Shown piece by piece: positions 55,727-64,000 of a DNA stretch of 64,000 nucleotides. The DNA is from an uncultured Kangiella sp. (lineage in GTDB: Bacteria > Pseudomonadota > Gammaproteobacteria > Enterobacterales > Kangiellaceae), in contig CANMKR010000002.1 of NCBI GenBank assembly GCA_947498625.1, forward strand, positions 496,001-560,000, given 5' to 3'. The notes beneath the pieces were generated by a model. That model was not told where the DNA came from. It worked only from the letters and a program-made list of their open reading frames with translations, and ran no database searches. Numbering within the stretch: the stretch's first letter is position 1; each line of letters starts with the position of its first letter. The translations under genes and the position numbers were made by a program.

Positions 55727-57251
55727 CGGCAACAAAGTATTTTGGATCGCGCTTGGTATCAACTTCCACAGCAGCGCCAGCTTTGGTTAATAATTTCTGA
55801 CACTCAGGGCTTAAGTGTAATAGATGAATTTTTTTGCCTGCGCTCTGATAACGTACGGCCAATGCATCAATAACCTCAAGGCCTGAATGATCCCAAACTC
55901 TTGAGTCAGCAAAGTCTACATAAACTTCATCTAAATCCGTTCTTGCGGAAAATTGTTCTGAAAAATGGGTAGTCGAACCAAAGAACAATGGACCTCGAAC
56001 CGTGTAATATGCCTTGCCATTTTTTTCTTGGCGACGAACACGAACTCGTTTGGCGCTTTGCCATGCAAACACTAGCGCTGACAAGATAACACCTACAAAA
56101 ACCGCTACGGCTAAATCCGTTAACACGGTAACCACTGACACTGTCACTAAAACTAACGCATCGGTTAGCGGGATTTTTCGCATGATTCTAAAGCTAGACC
56201 ATTCAAAGGTTCCTATTACTACAATAAACATAACTCCCACTAAAGCAGCAACCGGAATTTTCTCAATCAGTGGCGAAGCAAATAGAATGAAAATTAATAA
56301 AGCAATTGCAGCAGTAATGCCCGACAAACGACCACGACCGCCAGAATTGACGTTGATCATTGACTGTCCAATCATGGCACAACCACCCATGCCGCCGAAG
56401 AAACCTGTAGCAGTATTCGCCATACCTTGTGCAAAACATTCACGATTACCTTGACCACGAGTTTCGGTAATCTCATCAATCAAACGCAAAGTTAGTAATG
56501 ATTCAATTAAGCCAATCGCGGCTAAAATGAAGGCATATGGAAAAATGATCTTTAGGGTTTCTAGATTCAGGGGGACACTTGGAATACTAAACTCAGGGAA
56601 ACCACCAGCAATAGAAGCTACATCACCGACGGTTTTACTCGGTAAGTTAAAACCAATAGCGACAAGTGAAACAATCAAAATAGCCGCTAAAGATGAAGGA
56701 ATAGCTTTAGTTAACTTTGGCAAGAATTGAATGATCACCATAGTCGCAACAATCAAACCAAGCATTAACCATAAGGACTCTCCTTGTAACCAAGTACCAT
56801 CTAACCAGCCCCACTTCCCTTCAGGGGTAAAAGATTGCAAGCTGGGAATTTGCGCCAAAAGGATAACAATTGCTAAACCATTAACAAAGCCAAGCATGAC
56901 TGGGTGCGGCACCATACGAATAAACTTACCGAGTTTTAACCAACCCGCAAGCATTTGAATAACTCCAGTTAAGACTACAGCTGCAAATAAATATTGCACA
57001 CCATGGTCCGCGACTAAAGCCACCATCACGACCGCCATTGCACCCGTTGCGCCAGAAATCATGCCCGGACGACCGCCAAAGATAGAAGTAATCAAACCCA
57101 CCATAAAGGCTGCATATAAACCAACCAGTGGCTCAACACCCGCAACGAAGGCAAATGCTACTGCTTCAGGGACTAACGCTAATGCCACTGTCAAACCAGA
57201 CAAAACATCATTTTTAGCGCTGGCGGTGGTATTTCGTATTAAATCAATCAT
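55710..57251 (-). CDS. SulP-family anion transporter with STAS domain
   Basis: 513 residues: SLC26/SulP membrane domain (about 15-400, 14 membrane segments by family) with GLTVALALVPEAVAFAF at the first helix, then a cytoplasmic STAS domain (about 425-505). Substrate could be sulfate, bicarbonate or a dicarboxylate. No carbonic anhydrase gene lies beside it, so the bicarbonate-transporter arrangement is not supported here. TAAAAT followed by GCGCGCC (57284-57296, minus strand) resembles the tRNA promoter. Confidence 0.9.
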   Translation of the reverse strand: MIDLIRNTTASAKNDVLSGLTVALALVPEAVAFAFVAGVEPLVGLYAAFMVGLITSIFGGRPGMISGATGAMAVVMVALVADHGVQYLFAAVVLTGVIQMLAGWLKLGKFIRMVPHPVMLGFVNGLAIVILLAQIPSLQSFTPEGKWGWLDGTWLQGESLWLMLGLIVATMVIIQFLPKLTKAIPSSLAAILIVSLVAIGFNLPSKTVGDVASIAGGFPEFSIPSVPLNLETLKIIFPYAFILAAIGLIESLLTLRLIDEITETRGQGNRECFAQGMANTATGFFGGMGGCAMIGQSMINVNSGGRGRLSGITAAIALLIFILFASPLIEKIPVAALVGVMFIVVIGTFEWSSFRIMRKIPLTDALVLVTVSVVTVLTDLAVAVFVGVILSALVFAWQSAKRVRVRRQEKNGKAYYTVRGPLFFGSTTHFSEQFSARTDLDEVYVDFADSRVWDHSGLEVIDALAVRYQSAGKKIHLLHLSPECQKLLTKAGAAVEVDTKRDPKYFVADDELG

Positions 57252-57283
57252 GAAAATCTCAATATAATGCCAAAGGCAAAGAT

Positions 57284-57296
57284 GGCGCGCATTTTA
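57284..57296 (-). promoter_or_regulatory. -10 plus GC-rich discriminator before the SulP gene
   Basis: On the minus strand TAAAAT is followed at once by GCGCGCC, identical over 13 bases to the tRNA operon promoter at 19314-19326. The -35 is poor. Suggests growth-rate-dependent expression. Confidence 0.4.
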
Positions 57297-57395
57297 CGCA
57301 CTTAAGGCCCTATAAACTAGGGAAACCAGAAATTTTTATTGTGTTGTCTAGTGATTTGGCCTTTAACACTCTATAAAAGTTAGTAAAGCAGGCTT

Positions 57396-58541
57396 TTAAG
57401 ACGCTTTATAAGCACTATGCTGGATATAATATTGCTTTCTTTGCAAGGTGTGCTGATTTTCAGAAATCACCGATCGCTTTATTGCGCCTCTAGACTCCTG
57501 ATCGGAAATATAGTGATAGGACTTGGTAATTATTGGTTCAAAACCGCGTGCCAGCTTATGCTCCCCTTGCGCACCCGGTTCAAAAACTTTCAACTTATTT
57601 TCAATGGCGAACTCAATCCCTTGATAATAACAAGTTTCAAAGTGTAATCCTGGCGAGTCTTCAAAAGCCCCCCAATAGCGGCCATACAAATGAGTATCCG
57701 AATAAAAAAATAATGCCCCAGCCTTAACTTCGTTACTTTTTCGAGCAAACAATAACAAACAATTCTCAGGCAAAGCTTTCGACAACCCTAAAAAGAACTC
57801 TTGATTTAATTGAGCCCAACCAGACTTTTTAGCAAAGGTATGGCTGTAGAGTTGATAAAATAGCTGCCACTGTTCTTTAGTGACATCTTGAGCTTTCACT
57901 CGCTCAAAACTCCAGCCGGCTTCTAGAACCTTAGCTCTTTCTTGACGAATGTTTTTACGCTTTTTGGGTTTTAGGCTTGTCAGAAACTCTGCAAAGTCTT
58001 GAAAATCTTGGTTATGCCAATGAAATTGTATGTCTGCACGTTCGAATAATGCGGCTTCTTTGGCTAAAGTTAATTGCTTTAAAGTATCTGAGGTTTGATC
58101 ATCAAAATTAATATGCCAACCACTTAATTGGTTTTGCTCAGACCAATCAAAAATAGTTTCAAACCAACTTTGCTGTTCTTCAAAAGATAATGAACCAATG
58201 ACTTTAGGCGCTAAGCATGGCGTTACCGGAGTGGCGCTTAACAGTTTCGGATAATAATCCAAGCCTCGTCTGTGATAAAAATCAGCCCATGCCCAATCGA
58301 ATACATATTCACCGTAGGAATGACTTTTCACATAGCTTGGAATAACTGCTTTTAATTTGTCTTTGTCAGTATCCGTTTCCTCATACAAACATAGATGAAG
58401 CGCTTGCCAGCCATTATCTGGTGCAATAACACCTGAAGTTTCAAATAGCTGCAAGAACTCATAACTAGCCAAAGGATTGGATGTTTCTGGCCAATCTTCA
58501 GGGCTAATATTACTAATATCTGTCTGAGGGATAAATATCAT
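57396..58541 (-). CDS. DUF482/GNAT-like protein (FemAB-type acyltransferase fold)
   Basis: 381 residues of the family once called peptidogalycan biosynthesis/recognition protein (PF04339). It has paired GNAT-like halves with KPKKRKNIRQERAKV near residues 192-206, KSGWAQLNQEFF, and GRYWGAFEDSPGLHFETCYYQGIE-type core. The biochemical role is not established; FemAB-like peptidyl transfer is a guess from fold. Isolated gene, 144 bases from the SulP gene. Confidence 0.85.
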   Translation of the reverse strand: MIFIPQTDISNISPEDWPETSNPLASYEFLQLFETSGVIAPDNGWQALHLCLYEETDTDKDKLKAVIPSYVKSHSYGEYVFDWAWADFYHRRGLDYYPKLLSATPVTPCLAPKVIGSLSFEEQQSWFETIFDWSEQNQLSGWHINFDDQTSDTLKQLTLAKEAALFERADIQFHWHNQDFQDFAEFLTSLKPKKRKNIRQERAKVLEAGWSFERVKAQDVTKEQWQLFYQLYSHTFAKKSGWAQLNQEFFLGLSKALPENCLLLFARKSNEVKAGALFFYSDTHLYGRYWGAFEDSPGLHFETCYYQGIEFAIENKLKVFEPGAQGEHKLARGFEPIITKSYHYISDQESRGAIKRSVISENQHTLQRKQYYIQHSAYKAS

Positions 58542-58616
58542 GCAAAGATGTACATAAACGGCGTTTGGTTCTGTTAGCTTAAAGCGCTATCAAAGAAACT
58601 ACAAATGATTTTTTGG

Positions 58617-58650
58617 GATAAAAAAAGCCAAGCACGAAGCTTGGCTAAAA
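58617..58650 (-). terminator. Terminator of the 26-residue peptide gene
   Basis: Stem AGCCAAGC/GCTTGGCT with a five-base loop and TTTTTTTATCC on the minus strand. A second perfect 9-bp hairpin (AAAATTACT/AGTAATTTT, 58649-58670) lies just upstream of it in the transcript. Confidence 0.85.
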
Positions 58651-58697
58651 AATTACTTAGGAGTAATTTTGGGGTATGATAAAACTAACAAAAACAA

Positions 58698-58778
58698 TTA
58701 TATAAGGGTCAAAGCTACAGTTGCGAATACTACTGAGATGACGATCATCTCTAAAGCATTTTCTAAATACTCGCTCAT
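58698..58778 (-). CDS. 26-residue single-helix membrane peptide
   Basis: Read MSEYLENALEMIVISVVFATVALTLI, then TAA. The ATG at 58778 has AAGGAGA six bases upstream, the strongest ribosome site in the area. Residues 11-26 form one hydrophobic helix after an acidic amphipathic start, so an inner-membrane peptide is expected. A Rho-independent terminator follows 48 bases after the stop. Too short for ordinary gene callers. I do not recognise the family. No partner gene is adjacent: the DUF482 gene lies 157 bases away on the far side of the terminator. Confidence 0.75.
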   Translation of the reverse strand: MSEYLENALEMIVISVVFATVALTLI

Positions 58779-58873
58779 TACAGTCTCCTTCGGCTCAACA
58801 GCCATTGCCATAACACAGAACGAATTTTACGCCCTTTATATGACAATATTAAGACAAATTCACAAGATGAATT

Positions 58874-59449
58874 CTAATGCTGTTGATTAATTTTTCTAAT
58901 ACCTAAAGGTTGTTGTGGCACCTTCTGTAGCTCACTAATATCATAGCCTTCCTGTTGAATGATATTGACCAATTTTTGGTATCGATCGTTTGAGATTATT
59001 GGAGTTCTTGCCATTATCCAAACGTAGTCTCTATCACTACGGCCAATGATGGTTTCACTATAGTCCGTATCCAAGTAGACAATACGGTATTCCATTTCTA
59101 TGGGCCAAATGAATTGCATCCCCCAAACGGCATTACTTTCACGGTCCCATATAAAACCTTTGGGGTTATAGACCTTATATTCGCCATCAAAAGAACCCTC
59201 ATTGAAACGAAACTGAGTGAGAATGTCGCCATCTTCATCTAACTTATAGGATTCGACAGCGTTGTGAGCGCCCTTTTCAATATAAGTTGGGATATTAGCA
59301 ATAACGTACCAATCACCCATAAAGCGTTCTAAATCTACATTAGCTTCTGTTCGTATCGGCGGTAAGCTGCTGCAGGCGGAAAGAAGCATTGCTCCCAAAG
59401 AAGCAATGCCTATAGCACCTATTTTTTTTAGACTGAGTTTTTTAAACAT
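58874..59449 (-). CDS. Lipocalin-family lipoprotein, second copy
   Basis: About 191 residues from ATG at 59449 (the frame extends to 59488, but the lipoprotein signal starts here: MFKKLSLKKIG ... LLSAC). The lipocalin signature is FMGDWYVIANIPTYIEKGAHN, followed by IIGRSDRDYVWIMARTP. It differs strongly from the Blc-like copy at 47486-48001, with more aromatic strands (WDRESNAVWGMQFIWP). Likely an outer-membrane lipid-binding lipoprotein. Confidence 0.87.
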   Translation of the reverse strand: MFKKLSLKKIGAIGIASLGAMLLSACSSLPPIRTEANVDLERFMGDWYVIANIPTYIEKGAHNAVESYKLDEDGDILTQFRFNEGSFDGEYKVYNPKGFIWDRESNAVWGMQFIWPIEMEYRIVYLDTDYSETIIGRSDRDYVWIMARTPIISNDRYQKLVNIIQQEGYDISELQKVPQQPLGIRKINQQH

Positions 59450-59555
59450 TGACCATATAATTCCACAGGTTTTGAGCAAAGGTAGCAAAACCCGTGTGAA
59501 TCTATAGTCAAAAAGAAATTAATATTGGAATCGATAGAACTGTAAACTTGGGTAG

Positions 59556-59789
59556 TTATTGTTTTAACAATGATAATAATAACTGAGCATGTTCTGCCGC
59601 CTCATGGCCCATATCCGTTAAATAGCCACCATCTGGTAAGCTGGTGATGCCTTTGTCAAATAAGCTCTGCGCAGCTTGGATACTTGCTTGAGAAGCACTT
59701 GAATGAATTTTTATACCTTGTTGAGTGGTATCTAGATTAAACATTGCAAGCAAACGTATTTCTTCAAGTAACTCGTTACTAATGGACAT
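59556..59789 (-). CDS. TIGR02647 family small protein
   Basis: 77 residues with the pattern I associate with TIGR02647: early LAMFNLDTTQQGIKIHSSA, then LFDKGITSLPDGGYLTD and a helix ending LLSLLKQ. Some databases call it DNA-binding; the function is unproven. AAGGAGA precedes the ATG. Single gene. Confidence 0.75.
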   Translation of the reverse strand: MSISNELLEEIRLLAMFNLDTTQQGIKIHSSASQASIQAAQSLFDKGITSLPDGGYLTDMGHEAAEHAQLLLSLLKQ

Positions 59790-59837
59790 ATATTCTCCTT
59801 TTTTATTGTTATACCCAATTCATATGATTAGGACAAT

Positions 59838-59864
59838 AAAAAAGCCGCATTCAGCGGCTTTTTA
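59838..59864 (-). terminator. Terminator after the M3 peptidase gene
   Basis: Stem AAAGCCGC/GCGGCTTT with loop ATTCA and TTTTTTATT on the minus strand, 29 bases after the stop. Confidence 0.88.
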
Positions 59865-59892
59865 TAAAACGATACCATCACTAATCAATCGT

Positions 59893-62103
59893 CTAGTCAA
59901 TTAGACCACGACTTTTAAGTAGGTATTTAGGATCGGCTTCTTTACCTCTAAACTTTTTATATAAAGTTAAAGGATCTTCAGTACCGCCTTTTGATAACAC
60001 ATTATCGACAAAAGCTTTTGCAGTTTTTTCATCAAAAATACCATTTTCGCGGAAAGCTTGATAAGCATCTGCGCCAAAAATATCAGACCAAATATAACTG
60101 TAATAACCTGCTGAATAGCCACCTGAGAAAATATGCGAGAAATAGGTCGTACGGTATCGTGGAGCAATCTCACTAATCAGACCATACTTTTCTAGCACTT
60201 TATTTTCAAAAGCGTCAGCATCGCGGATTTCACCATCGTCGATAGTATGCCATGCCAAATCTAATAAGGTAGCTGCCATATATTCTGTAGTGGCAAAACC
60301 TTGATTAAATTTGCTTGCGGCTTGAATTTTTTCTACTAACTGTTGTGGGATTACTTCGCCAGTTTTGTAGTGTTTAGCAAATTGCGCCAATACTTCAGGC
60401 TCAGTCATCCAGTTCTCGTGAACTTGCGATGGAAACTCGACAAAGTCGCGTGGAACAGAAGTTCCGGTTTGTGATGGGTAAACACCATTAGACAAGAAAC
60501 CATGAGCAGCGTGACCAAACTCGTGGAATAAAGTGCTCGCCTGATCAAAAGTTAACAAGGTAGGTTCATCACCAACTGGACGCGGATAATTTAAAACGTT
60601 GACAATAATTGGCTTATGGAACTTGCCATTTTGATCAACATATTGCTTGCGATATGAATTCATCCAAGCACCACCACGCTTACTCTCACGAACATAGAAA
60701 TCAGTTAAATAAATACCGATTAACTCGCCTTGAGGGTCGCGCACTTCAAAAGTTCGCACATCTTCATGATAAGTCGGAAGATCAAAACGCTCCTTAAAAT
60801 TCATGCCATAAAGCTTATTCGCAATATAGAAAACACCTTGTAGTGTGTTTTCTAAAGAGAAATAAGGTTTCACGATTTCTTGATCGATTTGATAATCTGC
60901 TTTTAGGATTTTTTCTGAGTAATGACGCCAATCAGAAGCCCTAAATTTAAAGTCGCCCCCCTCTTCGTCAATCATTTTTTGCATTAAGGCGGCTTCGTTT
61001 TGAGCTTGCTTAATAGCAGCTGGCCAAATTTGATCCAGTAACTTGTAAACATTATCAGCGTTCTTAGCAACTCGTGATTCAAGAATAAAATCGGCGTGAT
61101 TCTTATAGCCCATCAAAGTAGCTTTTTGCGAACGCAAAGCTGCAATCTTGGCTGCTACTTTTTTATTATCATTGGCATTATCATTATCGCCACGGTTAAT
61201 ATAGCCCTGATAAATCTTCTCTCGTAAATCACGATTTGTAGAATAAATTAAGAAAGGATTTTTGGATGGTCTGTGAGTTGTAAAAACCCATTTCCCTTCA
61301 TGTCCACGCTTTTTTGCAGTTTCTGCAGCAGCATCAATAACATTTTGAGGTAGGCCAACTAAGTCTTCTTTGTTTTCAAGAACCATCTCCCAATTATTAT
61401 TTTCAGCCAGTACATTCTCGCCAAACTGGATAGTTAACTCTGAAAGTTTCTGATTCAGCTCTCGTAGCTTGCCTTTTTGTTCTTCAGACAACTCTGCACC
61501 ACCACGAACAAAACCTTTGTAACGATCTTCTAAAAGCTTCATTTGATCTGCACGCAAGCCTAGCTCGTTACGCTTATCATAAACAGCTTTCACTCTAGCA
61601 AATAATTTCGGATTTAAATTAATATCGTCATTTAATGATGATAGTAATGGACCGACTTTTCTAGAAATCGCTTGTAAGTCAGGATTGGTATGAGAAGAAG
61701 TTAAATTAAAGAAGACGTTCGCCACTCGCGTTAGATCTTTACCGCCGTACTCTAATGCTTCAATGGTATTCTCAAAAGTCGGCTCACTATCACTATTAGC
61801 AGCCATTTCAATTTCTTCTTTGGCTTTTTTGATAGCAACATCAAACGCTTCTTTATAATGTTTATTTTCAATTTTATCGAATGGAGGAATACCAAAAGGG
61901 GTTTCCCAAACCATAAAGAATGGATTGCCACCTTCAATTCTGTCTGGTTTCACTGGTGTTTTCTTCATCTCGTCTTGAACTTTAACCGTTGTTTGCTCAA
62001 CTTTAACCGCCTTGGCTTCTTCTTTTTGTACTGATTCGCTGCCTTTATCGCATGCAGTTAAAAACACAGCAGAAACAGCAAAGCTGATAGCTAGTTTATT
62101 CAT
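59893..62103 (-). CDS. Peptidyl-dipeptidase Dcp-like M3 metallopeptidase, lipoprotein
   Basis: 736 residues. The N terminus ends in LTAC and is a lipoprotein signal, followed by a Lys/Glu-rich linker of about 45 residues. The M3 core contains the zinc site HEFGHAAHG (H527, E528, H531) and the third-ligand region. Dcp removes C-terminal dipeptides; most Dcp are about 680 residues without lipidation, so this is an envelope-anchored form. Monocistronic with its own terminator. Confidence 0.92.
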   Translation of the reverse strand: MNKLAISFAVSAVFLTACDKGSESVQKEEAKAVKVEQTTVKVQDEMKKTPVKPDRIEGGNPFFMVWETPFGIPPFDKIENKHYKEAFDVAIKKAKEEIEMAANSDSEPTFENTIEALEYGGKDLTRVANVFFNLTSSHTNPDLQAISRKVGPLLSSLNDDINLNPKLFARVKAVYDKRNELGLRADQMKLLEDRYKGFVRGGAELSEEQKGKLRELNQKLSELTIQFGENVLAENNNWEMVLENKEDLVGLPQNVIDAAAETAKKRGHEGKWVFTTHRPSKNPFLIYSTNRDLREKIYQGYINRGDNDNANDNKKVAAKIAALRSQKATLMGYKNHADFILESRVAKNADNVYKLLDQIWPAAIKQAQNEAALMQKMIDEEGGDFKFRASDWRHYSEKILKADYQIDQEIVKPYFSLENTLQGVFYIANKLYGMNFKERFDLPTYHEDVRTFEVRDPQGELIGIYLTDFYVRESKRGGAWMNSYRKQYVDQNGKFHKPIIVNVLNYPRPVGDEPTLLTFDQASTLFHEFGHAAHGFLSNGVYPSQTGTSVPRDFVEFPSQVHENWMTEPEVLAQFAKHYKTGEVIPQQLVEKIQAASKFNQGFATTEYMAATLLDLAWHTIDDGEIRDADAFENKVLEKYGLISEIAPRYRTTYFSHIFSGGYSAGYYSYIWSDIFGADAYQAFRENGIFDEKTAKAFVDNVLSKGGTEDPLTLYKKFRGKEADPKYLLKSRGLID

Positions 62104-62257
62104 TTGCTAAATACTCGTGGTTTATATTAATTTTAGTAGTGCATTTAATAACACAAATAACCGAAAAAAACAGTCATTTCTGTCTATATTTATTTAAGTT
62201 ATTGAATTTTACTACCCTTCTCAGACCAACTTTATGTAACAATTTATGAAATTGAAA

Positions 62258-63535
62258 TCACAGTGCTGGCTGTTCTAACTTTTGTTCATTGTCTTGGGAT
62301 TGTTTGATCATTAAGGTTTGTTGCTTTCTAGTGGCTAGCATTAAGATAACCGAGGCCATTACTAAAACCGCTCCGATTAAAATAACTAAAGTAGCGCTAA
62401 TAACGCTCAGTGGACCGCCAACAATTGATATAATGACGTTGGTGATGCAAAAAACCGAAGTTTGTAATCCCATAACTTTACCCTGCCCTAAATGACCAAA
62501 ATACTTCGACAAGTAAGTTGGCACCATACCGTTAGCAATAGCAATCCAGCCACCTATTAGGAAGAAAATTGGATAGATATAGACTTCATTAGAAAAGGGC
62601 TGAATAGCAAACAAGACCGCCAAAGCGGCCCCTCCTATAATCATCGATTTGATTTCGCCATATTTGAAATTGACTTTATCAACGACAAAACTACTGACAA
62701 TAATCATGCAGGCAGTCAAAGCAACGGTTGCCCAAGCAATGCCACGACTATCAAATTGTAAGTTATCGACAAACCAAACGGGATAAAAATCATAAAAAGC
62801 ATTTAAGCCCATCGAATATAAAAAATAAAACCAGAATATTGGTAAGACTTCTTTATGCTTCAATACGGTTAAAGAGTTGTTTTTCCGGATAAGCAGCCAA
62901 AACTCTAGCTTGGCTTGGCCGGTTTCAGTTTTAGTATTTTTATGGCGAGCTTCGATGGTAAAATAGACCATTACAAAAGCAATGGCGATACCTACTGCTG
63001 CGATATTAAATACATTGGCAACCCCATAAACCATTAAGAAACCACCGATAAGTGGTCCAATTAACCAGCCTGCATAGGTCGATGCATAAACAAGGGAGAT
63101 AGCTTTAGTACGTTCTATATGCGGATGTAATTCGGCGCCAATAGCTCGAGCAATAGAAATATTACCCTCGCAAATGCCGGTGACTAATCTTGCTACAGTA
63201 AAGGCAATAAAGGACTCATAAATGACCGCTATGGCTGTTAGTAAATAGCCAATAAAGCTACCAAATAAAGTAAGCAGTAAAACTTTTCGACGACCATAGT
63301 GATCTGATAGCGCTCCAACAAAAATACTTCCTATGAGTAAGCCTAGTGGGTAAATCGCTAGTGAAAAACCCAGTAATACCTTGGGGTGAATACCCAGAAA
63401 ATTAGTAAGTTCATTCGGTGCTTGTTCTAGAAAGTATGGAGCCAACACAGGATATGGCATAGCAATACCTGCAGTGCCCAGTAACGATATGACCATCACA
63501 CTGGCAAGCACTAATCTGGCTTTTTTTGGCCCCAT
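62258..63535 (-). CDS. MFS transporter
   Basis: 425 residues with 12 membrane helices. The loop 2-3 motif SDHYGRRKVLLLT (about residues 78-90) and VTGICEGNISIARAIGAE are typical of drug-H+ antiporter MFS members, TCR/Tet style. Substrate unknown. It lies 36 bases downstream of the EgtD-like gene on the same strand, so co-transcription is plausible and it may serve that pathway. Confidence 0.88.
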   Translation of the reverse strand: MGPKKARLVLASVMVISLLGTAGIAMPYPVLAPYFLEQAPNELTNFLGIHPKVLLGFSLAIYPLGLLIGSIFVGALSDHYGRRKVLLLTLFGSFIGYLLTAIAVIYESFIAFTVARLVTGICEGNISIARAIGAELHPHIERTKAISLVYASTYAGWLIGPLIGGFLMVYGVANVFNIAAVGIAIAFVMVYFTIEARHKNTKTETGQAKLEFWLLIRKNNSLTVLKHKEVLPIFWFYFLYSMGLNAFYDFYPVWFVDNLQFDSRGIAWATVALTACMIIVSSFVVDKVNFKYGEIKSMIIGGAALAVLFAIQPFSNEVYIYPIFFLIGGWIAIANGMVPTYLSKYFGHLGQGKVMGLQTSVFCITNVIISIVGGPLSVISATLVILIGAVLVMASVILMLATRKQQTLMIKQSQDNEQKLEQPAL

Positions 63536-63571
63536 AAGATCCCTATTTTTTATTGATATATTTTTGCTTTA

Positions 63572-64000
63572 CTAGCGGTTTATCGATTTAAAATAATTTA
63601 CACTAAAAAGTCTATCTTTATCGAACCAAGACTTTATCAATTTAAAGCCTGATTTGTTAGCCATATTGATAATATCTTCTTCGGTGAATTTATAAGAGTT
63701 TTCCGTATGAATAGTTTCACTCTGCTCGAATTTAATGGTTTGACCTAATAATTTCACAGTTTGCGGGCTGTTACTGATTAAATGCATTTCAATACGTCTC
63801 AACGAGTCATTATAAAATGCTCTATGTGAAAACTCACTGATATCAAAGTCAGCATTAAACTTTTCATTTAAATTAAATAGCATATTCAAGTTAAATGCCG
63901 CGGTGATTTGCCTAGAATCATTATAGGCTGGCTCTAAAATGGATTTAGCTTTATGCAAATCCATACCGATTATCACGCCACCATCATCACCAACCAACTT
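63572..64000 (-). CDS. EgtD-like histidine N-alpha-methyltransferase, 3' part
   Basis: Only the C-terminal 143 or so residues are in the window; the reading frame is open through the right edge. VIIGMDLHKAK, AYNDSRQITAAFNLNML, FSHRAFYNDSLRRIEMHLIS and HTENSYKF match the EgtD/DUF2260 SAM-dependent methyltransferase that trimethylates histidine to hercynine for ergothioneine. EgtD homologs also act on other substrates, so the product needs the rest of the gene and its upstream partner (egtB expected). Confidence 0.82.
   Translation of the reverse strand, partial: KLVGDDGGVIIGMDLHKAKSILEPAYNDSRQITAAFNLNMLFNLNEKFNADFDISEFSHRAFYNDSLRRIEMHLISNSPQTVKLLGQTIKFEQSETIHTENSYKFTEEDIINMANKSGFKLIKSWFDKDRLFSVNYFKSINR

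Noticed and set aside
55710-57251. SulP gene as a proven bicarbonate transporter
   Set aside because: No carbonic anhydrase gene or domain accompanies it, and SulP substrates cannot be told from the motifs visible.
58669-58890. 73-residue plus-strand reading frame overlapping the 26-residue peptide gene
   Set aside because: It has no ribosome site, runs against the peptide gene and its terminator side, and shows no recognisable composition; the minus-strand signals are far stronger.

Overview
The window reads as a single stretch of chromosome from a low-GC (roughly 40% by eye) marine-type gammaproteobacterium. The gene order asd-fimV-truA-accD-folC-SPOR protein-cvpA-purF is the classic gammaproteobacterial block. 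Together with a short FimV, tandem DUF5916 outer-membrane-like proteins, a GlyGly-CTERM protein and DUF11 proteins, it suggests a Kangiella/Aliikangiella-like member of the Kangiellaceae. That placement is inferred from gene content and protein style, not from a search. I see no insertion sequence, prophage, integrase, CRISPR array, rRNA or replication origin.

Layout. 1-19.3 kb, nearly all minus strand: a Reg_prop/Y_Y_Y receptor with a broken GGDEF domain, an acyltransferase, purF, cvpA, a SPOR-domain protein, folC, accD, truA, fimV, asd, a zinc-ribbon membrane protein, pepN, a Cys-rich orphan (plus strand), a PlsB-like acyltransferase with a nitroreductase, then a tRNA-Glu/tRNA-Ala operon with a clear promoter and terminator. 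19.5-25.6 kb, plus strand: an RND pump pair and pyruvate kinase. 25.6-32.5 kb: a DMT exporter, then a carbon-metabolism island with a mesaconyl-CoA-hydratase-like double-hotdog protein, an acyl-CoA ligase and three divergent CitE/malyl-CoA-lyase-like enzymes, one of them divergently transcribed. 32.5-44 kb: two paralogous CBM9/DUF5916 proteins, a GlyGly-CTERM protein, a flavin reductase, an M49-like lipoprotein peptidase and two secreted DUF11 proteins. 44-52 kb: tusDCBE (tRNA 2-thiouridine sulfur relay), an orphan mlaC, a peroxiredoxin, a DoxX protein, a lipocalin, a monooxygenase-fold protein, PspC, the DEAD-box helicase deaD and trhO. 52-64 kb, minus strand: a TlpA-like thioredoxin, YgjP-like protease, GIY-YIG protein, NlpC/P60 lipoprotein, SrkA kinase, SulP transporter, DUF482 protein, an overlooked 26-residue membrane peptide, a second lipocalin, a TIGR02647 protein, an M3 peptidase, an MFS transporter and the 3' part of an EgtD-like methyltransferase running off the right edge.

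Most of the window is housekeeping. The part most likely to hold undescribed biology is the acyl-CoA/CitE island at 26.5-32.5 kb. It resembles the C4/C5 acyl-CoA reactions of the ethylmalonyl-CoA and 3-hydroxypropionate pathways but has none of their carboxylases or mutases nearby. Second are small or regulatory items: the 26-residue peptide with its own ribosome binding site and terminator, the receptor with a degenerate GGDEF, and several perfect inverted or phased direct repeats in promoter regions. No intergenic stretch exceeds about 300 bases. The longest, 19286-19546, holds the tRNA promoter (minus) and the presumed RND promoter (plus) and nothing else I can support.
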